Shown: positions 1 through 12,106, counted from the first letter of the stretch. The stretch is DNA of 64,000 nucleotides from Myrica gale (GCA_963930655.1 OZ005604.1:10550001-10614000); one strand, 5' to 3'. Program-made: numbers and translations. Notes: generated from the letters alone by a model not told the origin.

Positions 1-792
1 GAAAAGGAGGTTAAGTTGGTGGAGTTTGATGGACATTAGGTTTTGGTAAAGATATAGAACAAGGAAATTAAGTTAGATACAGTATAAGTTGATGTTTCGG
101 CTTAGAATTCTTAGAATGATATGTTGTTGCTGAATTTCACGAATAGGCTTTGAAGTCAATGATGTCGATGGGAAGAATCAATGTATTTAATTATTCATAA
201 GTGGGATATATTGTAGTTCAATCAGCAACCATATTGGAGATGTTTGATGCTTATGTTTAATTGTTTTTCTTCAAATTGTTTTACGAAAACTAGTTATAAA
301 GAAATATTTTGTAAATGAAATCATATTTTCAAAGATGTGTGTACTTTTGGAAAACAGAAATGTTTATAGTATTTCCTTGTATGTCTATGTGATTAGTTTC
401 CTAAACGTCTAAGTGGCGTATTTGACTCACTTGTAGGAGAAACTTCACGTCGAAAATCAAGAAGACCAGGGTAAGTGGAACTAAGTAGAAACTTACATTT
501 TTACGAAAACTGGAATGATACACAACATGGTTTTTCGTGAACAAGCATGGCATCATAAGCAAGCATGACATGACACGAGCATTTGCATGATTTCTGAAAG
601 AAGTTTTTATGCAAATGAAAGTAAGAAAGTTTTATGTCAAGTTAAGTTAAGGGGCTCTGGTCGGTACCGTACCATCAAGAAGGGCACCCATACCGAAGGA
701 CGAATGCGAGAAGGATGGGTGATCCTAGAGGTAAGTCCAACCACACTGAATGACGAATGTGAGAAGGTGGGCTAGCTCGACCAAATGTAATG
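1..792 (+). mobile_element. Outer LTR (gypsy, Tekay-like), left part
   Basis: This is the left visible part of a plus-strand LTR whose right part resumes at 7664. The two pieces were one sequence: both ends of the intruding element carry the same five bases TAATG (788-792 and 7659-7663). The text across the gap also matches the undisturbed 4-kb LTR around 5010-5050, where a 'gctagctgacc' stretch leads into 'tctccaaggg'. The true 5' end lies outside the window. About 520 bases at the start are an imperfect inverted copy of 1097-1620, because the intruding LTR is the same family in opposite orientation. No gene is present; the 62-residue open frame at 587 is LTR sequence. Confidence 0.8.
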
Positions 793-3700
793 TGTCACAC
801 CCCAAACGCTATCCCGTAGGGCCAATGACAGTCACGAGCAATCCTGAGGGAAAGCCCCACCAAACTTAAACATACATACAGCTGAATAGAATCGAGGGAG
901 AGACGGGCCAAAAACTCATCAATTTAACTTACTTAATAGATCTCAAAAGAAGGGTAGTAACTTAATTACATAACACATAGCTTTACATAACCTAAGTGAC
1001 AGACCACATCGGTCAACAGTCACCAACAACAAAATACATAAAAGTCCTTCTCACTTAACCAAGGTAGTCTTCCTGACTTCCTTCACCTGAAAAATATGGA
1101 ATGATACATTTTTTAAGTGTAAGTTTCTACTTACTTCCACTTACATTGGTCTTCTTTGAGTTTCGGTATGAAGTTCGCCTACAAGCGATTCAAATACCTC
1201 ACTTAGACGCTTAGGAAATTAATCACATAGACATTTAAAGAAATACTTAGAAATATTTCAGTTTTCCAAAAGTACCTATATTTGAAAATACGATTTCCTT
1301 TACAAAAGATTACTTTAACTAGCTTTCACAAAACAATTGAAGAAAAGCAATTAAACACATGCATCAAACATCTCCAATAAGGTTGCTGATTGGACCACTA
1401 TATATATCCCACTTATAATCACTTAGGTATAATGATTCTTCCCATCAACATCTTTGATTCCAAAACCTATTTGTGATATTCAGCAACGACATTTCATTCT
1501 AAGAATTCAAAACCCAAAACAACAACTTATAATGTCCGAACTCAATTTCCTTGTTCTAAACCTTACCAAACCTAATGTCCATCAAACTCCACCAACTTAA
1601 CCTCATTTTCCTCTTATAAACTTGCTATTCTAATCTACTTCATCAATATACTTTTTAACATCAAATAATCCTATAGAAAGCTTAACCAAAAGTATAACCA
1701 ATTGTGAGACCCCGATTTTCTCCTACGTAATTCCTTATGTATTATTTTTATTTTTCCAATGTAATAGCTTTTATTTCTTCATGGGGCTATGTTTTTGGCC
1801 AATGTATGGCCTAATCCTTATGATATGGAATTTCGATTAAAATGGGATTTTATTTCATAAAATCTCTTTAAATAATTTTAATGCCATTTTATGCAAGTAT
1901 AAATTATATTTATATTAGGAGCCGAAATTTCAAGTAAGTTTCTCTCTTACAAATTTATATTTTTCATTTACTTAATATGATTCATGGACCATAGAATTTG
2001 AATTATGATTTAATTATTTCCTTGTATAAGCCGAAATTTATTAATAGATTAATTGATGAAATTCTTGTGAATACATGGATCGAATATTTTATATCTTCTA
2101 TATGTGACATGTAATATTATCATATGGCCTATATTATTAATAAAATTTCCATTTGAATATACATGATAAGCTATGTAGTTATGTGATAAGTCTAGAGATG
2201 ATTTAATTGATAAGCACACTTGCTTATCATAGTGATAAGCAAGCATGATAAGTTAGGAAACTTTTAGAGTGATAAGGCCTTGTGATTATTGTAGAGATAG
2301 GCTATGGCCATTATCACATGATAAGATATCATGCTTATGAGGTGATAAGCTATTGGAATGGATAAATAAGTAAGAGAGCTTATAAAGTGATAAGTTAGGT
2401 GAGAGTGAAAACCAAGTTGAAAGTTGGTTGCAATTTAATGTGGAAGTAACTAGGTTGGTTGAAAACCAACCAAACTAAGTAAAATACAAGGCATTTACGT
2501 TAAAGGCTTTAGGGTGAATTTGAAAAGCCATAAAGTAAGACCATGTGAAGTGTAAGGAGGTGTAAGAAGGTGTAAGAAGTGTAAGAGTGATAAGACAATG
2601 CATTGAAGCAAAAGAGAAGAGAAAAAGTGAGGGAGAAGGAGTGAATGTCGATGGAATGCATGGGAGGAAAGAGAATGTACAAGCTTTGCTAAGGAGACAA
2701 GGAAGTGATGTGAGAAAGAGGTGAAAAGAAAATAAAAGAGAGAGAGAGAGATGGAACCAAGCATGGTCGGCAAACACACCCCCCATTCCCCACTTTTCAT
2801 TTGAAATCTCTCTCTTGTCAATTTACTCTCTCAAACTTTATGTCAATTGCTTTGGGAGACTCAATCTCACACAACTCTCTTGCATTTCTCTTGACCGAAA
2901 CACTCATGCATTTTCACTCTCCAAACTCTTCTCTCTTGGCCGAATATTGCAAGCTCTCTCAACCCTCTCCATTTTGCTTCTCTTAGCCGAACCTCACACT
3001 CAATGTTCAAGGTTTGTTCTATTTCATCTTGCACCTAAACCACTTTCTTCTAGCTTACCAAATCTCATTCTAAAAGCCAAGTAAATCTCTCTTGTTGTAG
3101 ACAAAAATCCTTCCTTGAAAACCCTAGCCATTTGACACCATTTCTCTTCAAGCTTACCATGTCCTCTTAACCACCATAGAACTTCCTTTTAAACCAAGCT
3201 TGGACATTTCTAAGGAGGGTGGACCGAATCTTTGAAGGAGGAAAGGATAGGAAGAGTTGGTAAAGGTTGAAGGTAAGTTTAGTTTCATTGATGCTCTTGC
3301 CTTAAGCTTCACAAGTACTAACCAAAGATACTTTATTTTCTAGGTGCTCAAGCTTGGATAAACAACAAGGTAAGGCTAATGTGATGTTGTTGGTGACCGA
3401 ATGGATTTTGTGTGGATCTTGATGTTTAGGTCATAATATGCCTTGATGACTTTTAGATCTTGGATGCTTAAGAACCCTAGGTTGTTTACATGCTAGATCA
3501 AACCATGGAAACCCTAGATCTAAGGTTGTATGTAAGGAAAAAGGCAAATGAAGAACAATGTATGCTAAAGGAAGTTAGATCTAAGTTTTGATGTGTTGGG
3601 TTGATGAAAGTTGATTTCTTTGTTTAGATCTATGGATGTCAAAGTGTATAAAGAGTAGATCTAATGTTGATGGAATTATTTGATGAAAAGATTAAGTACA

Positions 3701-6700
3701 TGCATGCTAGTTAGGTCACAATGCAAAGGATGTGCATGTTATGATTTTTAGCATGAAAAAGGTAACATTTTGGGGTATGGCCGAATATGAGCTATGTAGG
3801 ATTTCATGTATAGTTTTGAATATGTTAAATCTAGACATTGGCCATAACATGTGCAAGATTTATGACCCCAAGGCATGGTAGATGATTATATTAAGTACTA
3901 GATGCATGCATATTGAAGGAAACAAAAGAAACCTAATTATTTGGGTGAAAGCATGTGTTGGCCGAATGCTATGAGTATGATGTATTGTGTTGGTGCTTTG
4001 ATTTATAGATCCTAGGTTGTGAAATTGTTGAATGGAGGATGGGATCACCATTGGAGTAAAAGTTGTGATTAATTGTTGCATAAATGGTAGTGGCCGAATG
4101 TTATAGTAATAATGAAACCCTAAGTACCATTTATGATTTATGGATTTTCATTATTGTGATGGATAAGGAAATTAGAGTTAGGCTAGTTGAAATAGATATT
4201 GAAGAACCATGATCTTTTGATAAAATATTATTGGGAACCTTAGTTAAGATTTAATCATAGTTGGATATAAGGTTTTAATGGAGTACGTGTAATAAAAAGA
4301 GACTTAGGTTTAATTCTAAACCTATGAGTATTATTTAACCCTAATCGAGGTATGTACATGGATAAATATATTTTTATAAAAATATTAACGATTTAATAAG
4401 CTAAGTTTTGAATATTTGTTAAGGAAAAGAATAAAATATTTTTTTTATGATTAAATGAATTTCAGTGATATGTATAGATATATATATCTTTGATTGATGA
4501 CCGATTTCAAAATGAAACATTTAATGATTTCATACTATTCCTAAAAGTCTAAAGAATATTTGAATCACTTGTAGGCGATCCACGTGTCTGTATATACGAA
4601 CAAAGAAGACCAAGAGTAAGTGGATACTGTAAGTGGATACTGTAAGTGGACAGTAAGTATTCTTTTCAAAACTGGAATGACACACTGCATCGTTTCATGA
4701 ACAAGCATGAATTTTAAGCAAGCATGAATTTCAAGCAAGCATGACATGACATGTGCATTGCATGAATTTTTCAAGAAGAAAGTTTATGCAATGATTTTTA
4801 TGGAAAGAATATGAGAAGTTTTACGAAACGATAAGTTAAGATAAGGGGCACCAGTCGGTACCGTACCATCAAGTTGGACTCCCATACCGAAGGACAATTA
4901 TGAGAAGGATGGGTGAATCCAAGAGGCTGTGCAAGCCACACTGAAGGACATTGAGAAGGTGTGGTGCCTCCAAGGGTCACGTCTAGCCACTGAAGGAAAT
5001 TGAGAAGGTGTGCTAGCTGACCATATGTAAGGTCTCCAAGGGAAATCGGGGACGGTTCCGAAGGGAACGCACAACCCTAACTTCAGGGGTCAAATGGAGC
5101 GAGCCCACAAGTAAAAGATATGAAATAATTATGAAAAGGCCAACAAGGGCACAAGTACGAATAAGCGGTTTTCAAGGGCCAAGGGCCAGTTTTTCAAGCA
5201 AGAATGAAAGAAAGACTTTCAAGGGCCTGGGGCCGAAACTAAGCAAGAGCATATGCATAATTCATGACATGCATGTGCATCAATTATCAAGTTTCTTTCT
5301 TTCATGATTAAGCGGGCATAAGTCAAGAGCATGATTTAAGTTTTATGTTTTTCCCTTACTGAGTCTTTTTTACTCACGTTTTTAAAATTGTGTCATTCCA
5401 GATGTATCAAGTGAAGAGAGTCAGGAGGACTACCTGACCTAGAAGCCCAAGATATTATGTTTCACATTTTGTTGATAGTGACATGAGTGTCACTAATTGG
5501 GTTCTAATGTGTTAAATATATGTTTTGTATGAACTTAATGAGAACTCTGACTATGTAAGAATTTGCTCGAACCCCTCGCGATCCTGTACGTTTCTGCCGT
5601 AATCAAGTAAAATCATAAGTAAGTACGTTGGAGTCATCCGGGGGATAGCTCGCGGCTGTCACAGTCCCTGCGGGATGCCGTTCGGGGCGTGACACCAATG
5701 ACCTAGGGAAGCAGCCTATTCAGCTCTTAAGAACCCTATCTACCATTTACATTAAATTATCATAGTCTAATCCCACTTGCCCCTAGGTTAATGACACTGC
5801 CCGAACCCTATATACACCTTAAACCTTCATGTTTTTCATATTCAAGACCTAGGTTTACATTAGAAACATCACTATACAAAATATCAAGGATCTTAACTTC
5901 AATTTTTATATGCACCTAGTTCATTTCTATTTAAACAAGCTAGCCTATTTTCAGCCCTAGCTTAAACAAAATCGTAGCTATCAATGACTCTTATCTATCT
6001 TTAACCACATGCATGGATAGCAATGTACTCATTTTATCACCTTACTACCACTAACCGATCCATTCCTTAACACTACTAACTTGGTTTCATGCTTAGTCTA
6101 TTCGGCCAACATCAAAAGTCACTAATCCTACATGCAACATTATTTCTTCATGATTTTAACTAACCATTACATTAAGTATCAATGATCTATCTCAAATCAG
6201 AAACATTAATTCACCCAATAAGGTCACAAAATTCTGCATAACAGCAACCTATACACATGCATGACATCATCTCCAATTTTTGAACCAAGACACCACTTCT
6301 AAGCCCAAAACTAAGGCTTTAACCCTTCCTCCATCAACAACAACATCACAACCATAACTCCAACAATCACAACCTAATCAGATCCAATATTCATACATTT
6401 ACAAAGGAAAAAGAACAAAAGAAACACAAGCATATTCGGCCAAAACAGCAAGTCCATTCCTTTGAGAAAATCAAACCCTAACTTACCTTTCTAAAGCTGG
6501 ACACAAGCTCTGATTAGGGAAACACCTAGCATAAGAATACCCAAGGTCAGAATATAGGAAAGAAAGGAACAAGGAGATGAACATGCAAAGAGGAATCAGA
6601 TTCCTTTACCTCTTCCTCCTTCTATCTTACTCGGCCAACACCAAAACCACACTCTCTCGGCTTCTCTCTCTCTACCACCTCTTGTGTGACTAAAAAGGGC

Positions 6701-7658
6701 TAAGATGAGAGCAAGAAGGTTGCTGTGATGAGGCTTAAGGCGAGAGAAATGCTGAAAGTGGCGTGAAAGGGAAGAAGAACTACTTTAGAGAAGTGAAGAG
6801 GGTTCTCGGCCAAAGAGAGAAAATGTGTGCAAAGAGTGAGCTAAAGTGAAATGAAAGAACCAAAGTGAGCTGAGTGAGAGAGGGGTACGGTGAAGAGTGA
6901 AGTACAAAAAAAAGGAACATGTACATAGTCTTAATTGTGAGAAAAGGGAAAGAATTGCCTTAGTTTGTATCGCCTGAGCCTATTGGATGACATGGGCGGT
7001 TTGTCATGTTTTTGTCTTTTCTCCTTCACTTCCATTTATTTCTTTCTCTCCTCAACTCAAGCCCTTCACGTGAATTCCCAGCTTCTCTTGCCATTCACGT
7101 GATCCTCCTCTTGACTTTCACTTTCCATTATTTCATTTTGCTTTCTCTTTTCACATGTACAACTTATAAGCATACTACCTTATCTCTATTAAACTAATAA
7201 GCACACTAACTTATCACTTAATTCTCCTAATGAGGCTTAATACTACCTAATGGAGATTAAGGTTACATAACAAAGACATGAAATAATTTACACGCACAAA
7301 CATAGAATTTAACAACTATAAATTAATATGTAATGAATTTTACTTTAAGAATTTCAGCAACAATAAGAAATAAAATACACTCCCAAATATTCTTGGCATT
7401 TAATTTCATAAATCATGGTAGCATAATATTAGGCCAATAAAAAAATCTATTCATAAAGAAAATCTACCTTGAGAAATTCGGCCATGACAAATTATACTAA
7501 CATAATTTCACATCATAAAGAAAATACTTAAGGAAAACTTATAGTTCAAAATATCATAATCAACTTAACATCTTACATTGGCCAAACAACGACCCATTGA
7601 ATTTAAATCCAAAACAAATACATAGAGCAAATACAAAAATGAAATACGGGGTCTCACA
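793..7658 (-). mobile_element. Solo LTR, minus strand, itself split by another LTR
   Basis: Read on the minus strand this LTR starts TGTGAGACCCCG (at 7658) and ends GGGGTGTGACA (at 793), the same termini as its neighbours. It is flanked by a perfect 5-bp target duplication, TAATG (788-792 and 7659-7663). No internal retroelement sequence lies between the two ends, so it is a solo LTR left by LTR-LTR recombination. It is interrupted at 1698-5699 by a younger solo LTR; without that insert it is about 2.87 kb. Short open frames inside (for example 7006-7197) are shadows of CT-rich LTR sequence. Solo status and boundaries are read directly; assignment to Tekay/Del-type chromoviruses is inferred from the long LTR and the tRNA-Met primer site of the outer copy. 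Confidence 0.88.
1703..5694 (+). mobile_element. Giant (~4.0 kb) solo LTR, innermost of the nest
   Basis: It starts TGTGAGACCCCGATTT and ends TTCGGGGCGTGACA, and is flanked by a perfect 5-bp duplication CCAAT (1698-1702 and 5695-5699). There is no gag or pol between the ends, so this is a single LTR of 3992 bp, unusually long. It holds a CT-rich tract near 2760-3000 and many 'GGCCGAAT' words. The open frames on both strands at 2475-2821 are low complexity and not genes. It is the youngest of the three layers because it is not interrupted. The last ~700 bp (about 4990-5694) closely matches 7664-8278 of the outer LTR. Confidence 0.9.
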
Positions 7659-8278
7659 TAATGTCTCCAAGGGAAATAGGGGACGATTCCAACGGGAACG
7701 CACAACCCTGACTTTAGGGGTAAATGGAGCGTATGTAGCCCATAAGATAAGAAGTGAATACTTTCCAAGGACAATGTGTCATTTTAAGTTCAAGAGCATG
7801 TTTTCAAGAGCAAGTGCATGTGCATAGGCAAGCATGAAGCATGCATGTATTTCAAGATTTACGATTATCCATGATATTCATGATTCAATTCATAAACTCA
7901 TGTTTACAAGTTTACGTTTTCCCTTACTGAGTCTTTTGACTCACAGTTTTCAAAAATGTATAATTCCAGATGTTTCAGGTGAAGGCGTCAGGAGGATTAT
8001 CTATCTTGAGAAGGGAGACCTCTTATGTATTTTGATGTTGTGACTGTTGTTGATCGATGTGATCTGTCACTTAGGAAATTTATAGTTTATGTGTTATGTA
8101 ATTAAGATACTACTCTTCTTTTGAGGTATGTTATGCAGTTAAGTCATGATGAAGTTCTTTGGTCTGTCTCTCTCTCGATTCTTTTCCGCTGTTATGTATG
8201 GTTAAGTTCGCTGGAGCTTTCTCTCGGGATTGCTCGCGGCTGTCATTGGTCCTACGTGATAGCGTTTGGGGCGTGACA
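7659..8278 (+). mobile_element. Outer LTR, right part with 3' end
   Basis: This is the continuation of the plus-strand LTR from 792 after the nested insertion; the first five bases are the duplicated TAATG. It ends GTTTGGGGCGTGACA at 8278, the family's terminal sequence, and is followed six bases later by a tRNA-Met-type primer-binding site. It was therefore the 5' LTR of an element whose body is mostly gone. Confidence 0.85.
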
Positions 8279-8284
8279 GTTAAG

Positions 8285-8296
8285 TGGTATCAGAGG
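8285..8296 (+). other. Primer-binding site (tRNA-Met type)
   Basis: TGGTATCAGAGG lies just after the LTR end at 8278. It matches the usual plant gypsy primer site complementary to the 3' end of initiator tRNA-Met (TGGTATCAGAGC), with the last base changed. It marks 8278 as the 3' border of a 5' LTR. Confidence 0.8.
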
Positions 8297-8487
8297 AATA
8301 GAGAGTAGGGCCATGAGACATAGGGAATGGACTAGAATCCTGAACGAACCACCCCGTTGGTATTGTCGTGAATCAGAGCGATGGTGGTTGTCCACTGTTC
8401 TTCCATTTTTGCATTAAGACCCTTCTCAGTCCCAAAGGCTGATGATGGACCTGCTATTGCCAGTCTTGCTATGGCTGTCTCCAAAAT
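8297..8487 (+). mobile_element. Remnant of retroelement leader
   Basis: Non-coding sequence following the primer site, consistent with the untranslated leader of the element whose 5' LTR ends at 8278. No gag frame follows; LINE-type sequence on the other strand begins by 8488, so the element body was lost or replaced. The breakpoint is not visible. Confidence 0.45.
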
Positions 8488-8718
8488 TTAGATGATCGAT
8501 CGACGCAGTCCACCTTTAGCCAGTGGACCGTCGGCCTTCATCCAAGGCCCGTATGACTGATCGTTCTGTCCTACCTTAACGATTCCTGGGCAGAGAGACT
8601 GCATATGCCCGATCATACCAAAGTTGTAGCAAAAGCCAGCCAAGTGTTCATATTTGAAAATAATTTGAATCAGCTTAAGCTCTCCTCTAAACATCGTATA
8701 GCCAGAAGGAATCGGCAA
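8488..8718 (-). pseudogene. LINE ORF1 fragment, CX2CX4HX4C zinc-knuckle region
   Basis: The 76-residue minus-strand frame contains the run FKYEHLAGFCYN, then IGH, then SLC, and later YGPWMKA. This is the layout of the zinc knuckle (zf-CCHC_4 type) and following YGxWLRA motif in the ORF1 protein of plant LINE retrotransposons. The second zinc cysteine is replaced by phenylalanine (CYNF instead of CxxC), so the knuckle is broken. No endonuclease or reverse transcriptase lies next to it. Family assignment is by motif recognition. Confidence 0.6.
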
Positions 8719-8849
8719 ACTATTCCTCGTTCTACTGTTTCCTTTCTATTTAAAAAAAAAGAACATACTAGATTTTCTTCCAAAGACGAAATTAGTCGTG
8801 TTTTAAAAATGCAGGCACATACTAAAAAAAACGCTCAGACAATCCTTAA

Positions 8850-8994
8850 GCCGCGGTCTTGACCACTGCTAAAAGTTTGTACCAGTGTTTTCACGAAACA
8901 CTGCAAAAAGACAAAATTGCGTTCGATAGCAGCGGGTTTTTTTACCTTTAGCAGTCGTTTCTGACCGCTGCTAAAGGTCGTATTTTTTGTAGTG
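8850..8994. mobile_element. CACTA (En/Spm) transposon terminus, remnant
   Basis: The right end reads TTTTTTGTAGTG, the complement of the CACTACAAAAAA terminus of plant CACTA transposons. Inside it are at least three inverted or direct copies of a subterminal word like TTTAGCAGCGGTC (near 8865, 8950 and 8970), as expected for transposase-binding subterminal repeats. No partner terminus or transposase is visible, so this is a truncated end. Confidence 0.6.
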
Positions 8995-9105
8995 CATATT
9001 TTTCCAATTAGAATCTACATTTTTATGGCAGTAAATTTTGAAGATCTAAATCTTGTTTGGACTCTTGAAAAAGTTCACAAAACCTACTACTTGTTTAAAA
9101 AATTA

Positions 9106-9522
9106 GGGAAAAGTACTGAAACAGTCCCTGTGGTTTCAAGTTGAACGTGTTAGTCCCTGTGGTCAGCAAGTTGTTGCAATGCAGTCCCTCCGTCAACCCA
9201 CTTAACGATCAAAGCTTCCGGGAGGACCTTTTTGTTACATGATGCATACCTCAGGGACCAATTTATCAAAAGGTGATACCACAGGGACCTACAAATTAGT
9301 CCCTGTGGTATCACCTTTTGACATATTGGTCCCTGAGGTATGCATCATGTAACAAAAAGGTCCTCCCGGAAGCTTTGACCGTTACGTGGGTTGACAGAAA
9401 TCTAACGGGAGGACCTTTTTGTTACATGATGCTTACCCCAGGGACTAATGTGTTCAAGTTGAAACCACAGGGACCAATTTGTCAAAACATGAAACCATAG
9501 GGAATGTTTATGTATTTTACCC
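9106..9522. mobile_element. Foldback element (MULE-type MITE), 417 bp
   Basis: Two long inverted arms meet near 9296, where 'accacagggacc' faces 'gtccctgtggt'. Outer ends GGGAAAAGTACT and AAATACATAAACATTCCC-like sequence pair imperfectly. A perfect 9-bp target duplication AAAAAATTA flanks it (9097-9105 and 9523-9531). Nine-base duplications are typical of Mutator-like elements. The words 'agtccctgtggt' and 'ggaggacctttttgtta' recur several times. The open frame 9318-9500 is arm sequence, not a gene. Confidence 0.85.
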
Positions 9523-9531
9523 AAAAAATTA

Positions 9532-9913
9532 ATTGACAAGAAAAATTTTGGCGAGACAAAATTTCCTATTGGCTTACAATTTGAACATTTTGTAATTAAA
9601 TTCTTGTTTATCTGTCAGCTTACAATGAAAAAGGTCCACATGTTTATAGATAAAAACTCAAGCACTCCAATGATATTGCTTTGACGTAAAAAAAGGAGTC
9701 ATATTGTTCTAAAAAAAGAATAAGTAGTTATTCTTGAAGCGCCATATCTAAGTGAAATTGGTGATTCTTAGATATATCTTGCAAATTGCACCTGACTTAA
9801 TATAACCTTTTCGGTCAACTTATTTGTAGTATACAATTCCACTCCAACCAGAACTGTATTGTAACTTTAAACATGTTTTGCGGTATCTCTGTGGAACAAC
9901 TGACGGAGGATTG
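9532..9913. other. Spacer, no feature seen
   Basis: AT-rich sequence between the foldback element and the solo LTR. I see no coding frame, repeat or RNA gene. Confidence 0.5.
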
Positions 9914-9918
9914 AATTC

Positions 9919-10908
9919 TGATGTGAACCCCGTTTTCCCGTAACGAGACCCAACAACTATAGGGAACCCAAGATCGTTTCTAGCATGGATTCGAATGGAA
10001 CCTCGACCGTTACTTAGGAAAGCAAGAACATCGGTATGGTGAAGACGCCACAAACGGGATGGAAATCCGTTTGATAAGTCAAAGTGAACGCCACGGGAAA
10101 TCCCGATAAGTTCGAGAAGTTCTTCAAAGAACCAAAGAGAATTAAACCTCACAAAATATATTCATCCAAGTTGTTCGAATTACAATGCAAGAGGCTCCTA
10201 TTTATAAGCTAGAAATAACAAGGAAATAAATCTAACCTAAGAAACAAGGGCTGGTCGAGTAAGGCACTTTTGAACAAGGAAAGAAATCCTTGCTTACCTA
10301 AAACAAAGATAGCAATTAAGGACATAATCCCTTGCTTGCCTAACTAACCTTTAGACACCTAAAATAGAGTTCTACTTAAGGAAATATGATAATACTCGAC
10401 CATAATAAGAAACTAACCTATAAAAGAAAGCTTGGACCTTCAACCCTAACATATGGCCGAACTAAACCAAAAAGGAAGACTGAGGAAATAACTCCTTAGT
10501 TGCCTAAAACAACAACCTATTTAAGGAACTACATTTTGGACGTGAACAGTACCAAAATAAACTAAAGAAATATTCTTTATTTGCCTAACTCTAGACCTGG
10601 ACGTGAACAGTACCCAACATGGAAATTAAATGCTCAACAAAATAAATAATCAAAAGATTTCAAAAGGAAAGGATTTTGCCCTTAGATCCATGCAATCTGA
10701 TTCTTCTAGAATAGTCCCAAAATTATCTCTTTACCAGATCCTTCTAGAAAGTGGATCATCTTTGATGGGCCTCCACGAATGGGCTTGGGACCATATCTCA
10801 TGAATGATTTCGTCGAGTACGTCCTTGAACTTCTTGTCTCATTCTCTCGTAACCGGCTCTACGGGAACTTGAACTAGCACCTTTGACGCCTTGCTCGTAT
10901 TCTCATCA
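9919..10908 (-). mobile_element. Solo LTR of the 11.7-18.1 kb gypsy family
   Basis: Read on the minus strand it runs from TGATGAGAATACGAG (at 10908) to GGGGTTCACATCA (at 9919). It is flanked by the 5-bp duplication AATTC (9914-9918, 10909-10913). It matches the 3' LTR of the element at 17336-18138, including the start, which still resembles the C-terminal end of the pol frame (Arg/Lys-rich segment, then KFKDVLDEIIHE). The terminal five bases TGATG/CATCA are perfect inverted repeats. No internal region remains. Confidence 0.92.
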
Positions 10909-10913
10909 AATTC

Positions 10914-11713
10914 TTAAGTTAGTTGAGTAATGCATATACTAGTTATCTTTCTGATCCCCATATAGGTTCATCACTGCACAGGGTATCTAGAGGCACAACA
11001 ATTTCTGGGCAATTTGTCAAGTAGATAATACAATACCTACAGCGATGTTTCAGTATTAAAATTTTGAAATGGTTAAAATTTTGGAATATGAGAGTGGATT
11101 GAAAAGTGAAGATAGTTTATGAGAGTTGGTGAAAAAGTGAAAAGACAAAAGATTGGAATAAATAACACAATATAAATAATAATTTGATGGAAAGAGATTA
11201 TTTTGTAATTTTTTTAATTAAGGCCAAAAACACCATAAAATTTATTCAAATCACACTGAAATTTTACAAGAACAAATAAAAAACAAGCATTTTTGGCTGA
11301 GATCAATCATTCAACCTGTTCGAAAAAAGTGTAGGCTACCAAAACAATCATATATAAAAAGATAATGTTGCTTTTATCACTCACATCAGAGGACTATATC
11401 AAAGGTGATAGAACTAAAAACATTTCACCAAACTTCTTTTCCAATCATAAGCTCTAGAAGAGTGCGTGAGATTGACGTCAACCATATGCAGTCAAGTGAT
11501 AATTTGGAGGATTTAACACCCAACGGTAATATTCATGGTAATTGTGCCCAATATTGGAATGTGCGCGGACTCAAAGATAAGATCTTTCCTTGCTCTACGC
11601 ATTCATGACGATGTTTAAAATGGATTATTATACTAGTTTCCCTTCGGCAAGGATTTGTTTCCCTGGTTTTTTCTTTACAAGGTTTTAATGAGCAAGTCCT
11701 AAATAAGGTTTTT
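10914..11713. other. Unassigned spacer with half of an AT-rich MITE-like repeat
   Basis: The stretch 11050-11215 contains words ('aaaattttg...', 'gttggtgaaaaagtgaa') shared with the AT-rich small elements at 46566-46760 and 47030-47400, so it is probably a diverged copy. 11620-11713 is T-rich and abuts the truncated LTR. The 67-residue frame at 11405 resembles nothing I recognise and is probably chance. Confidence 0.45.
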
Positions 11714-12092
11714 TTCCTTATTTGCTAGGTTTAGCCGCACCTTTCTTTCCTTATAGGTGCTGATTCCGAGTTGATTTTAGGTGTTAAATTTGTTTCCTTT
11801 TTGGTTTAGGCGCCAAGTATTATTTCCTTAGTAATCGAGTTTATTTTAGGTGTCATTAAGTTACCTTATTTGCTAGGGTTAGCCGCCCCATTATTGACAT
11901 ATTTGTGAGTGTCTCTTTTATTTCAACTCGACTTATCAAACGGATTTGCATCCCGTTTGTGGCGTCTTCACCATACCGAGGTTCTTGCTTTCCTAAGCAG
12001 CGGGTCGAGGTTCCATTCGAATCCATGCTAGAAACGATCTTGGGTTCCCTATAGTTGTTGGGTCTCATTACGGGATAACGGGGTTCCCATCA
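11714..12092 (+). mobile_element. 5' LTR, truncated and internally deleted
   Basis: It matches 17619-18138 of the 3' LTR but is 379 rather than 520 bp. The missing ~140 bp lies at about 11917, where 'gtgtctctttta' jumps straight to 'ttcaactcgac'. The deleted part includes the TATA box and start region found at 17848-17880 in the 3' LTR. The first ~280 bp of the LTR are also absent. Such a copy should not drive transcription of the element. Confidence 0.88.
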
Positions 12093-12094
12093 TT

Positions 12095-12106
12095 TGGTAT
12101 CAAAGT
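12095..12106 (+). other. Primer-binding site of gypsy element
   Basis: TGGTATCAAAGT begins two bases after the LTR end (ATCA at 12092). It matches the tRNA-Met type site TGGTATCAGAGC with two changes, at the tenth and twelfth bases. Confidence 0.75.

Noticed and set aside
2475..2821. Two overlapping ~105-residue minus-strand frames
   Set aside because: Ser/Leu/Phe-rich translation of a GA/CT-rich part of the 4-kb LTR; no conserved motif.
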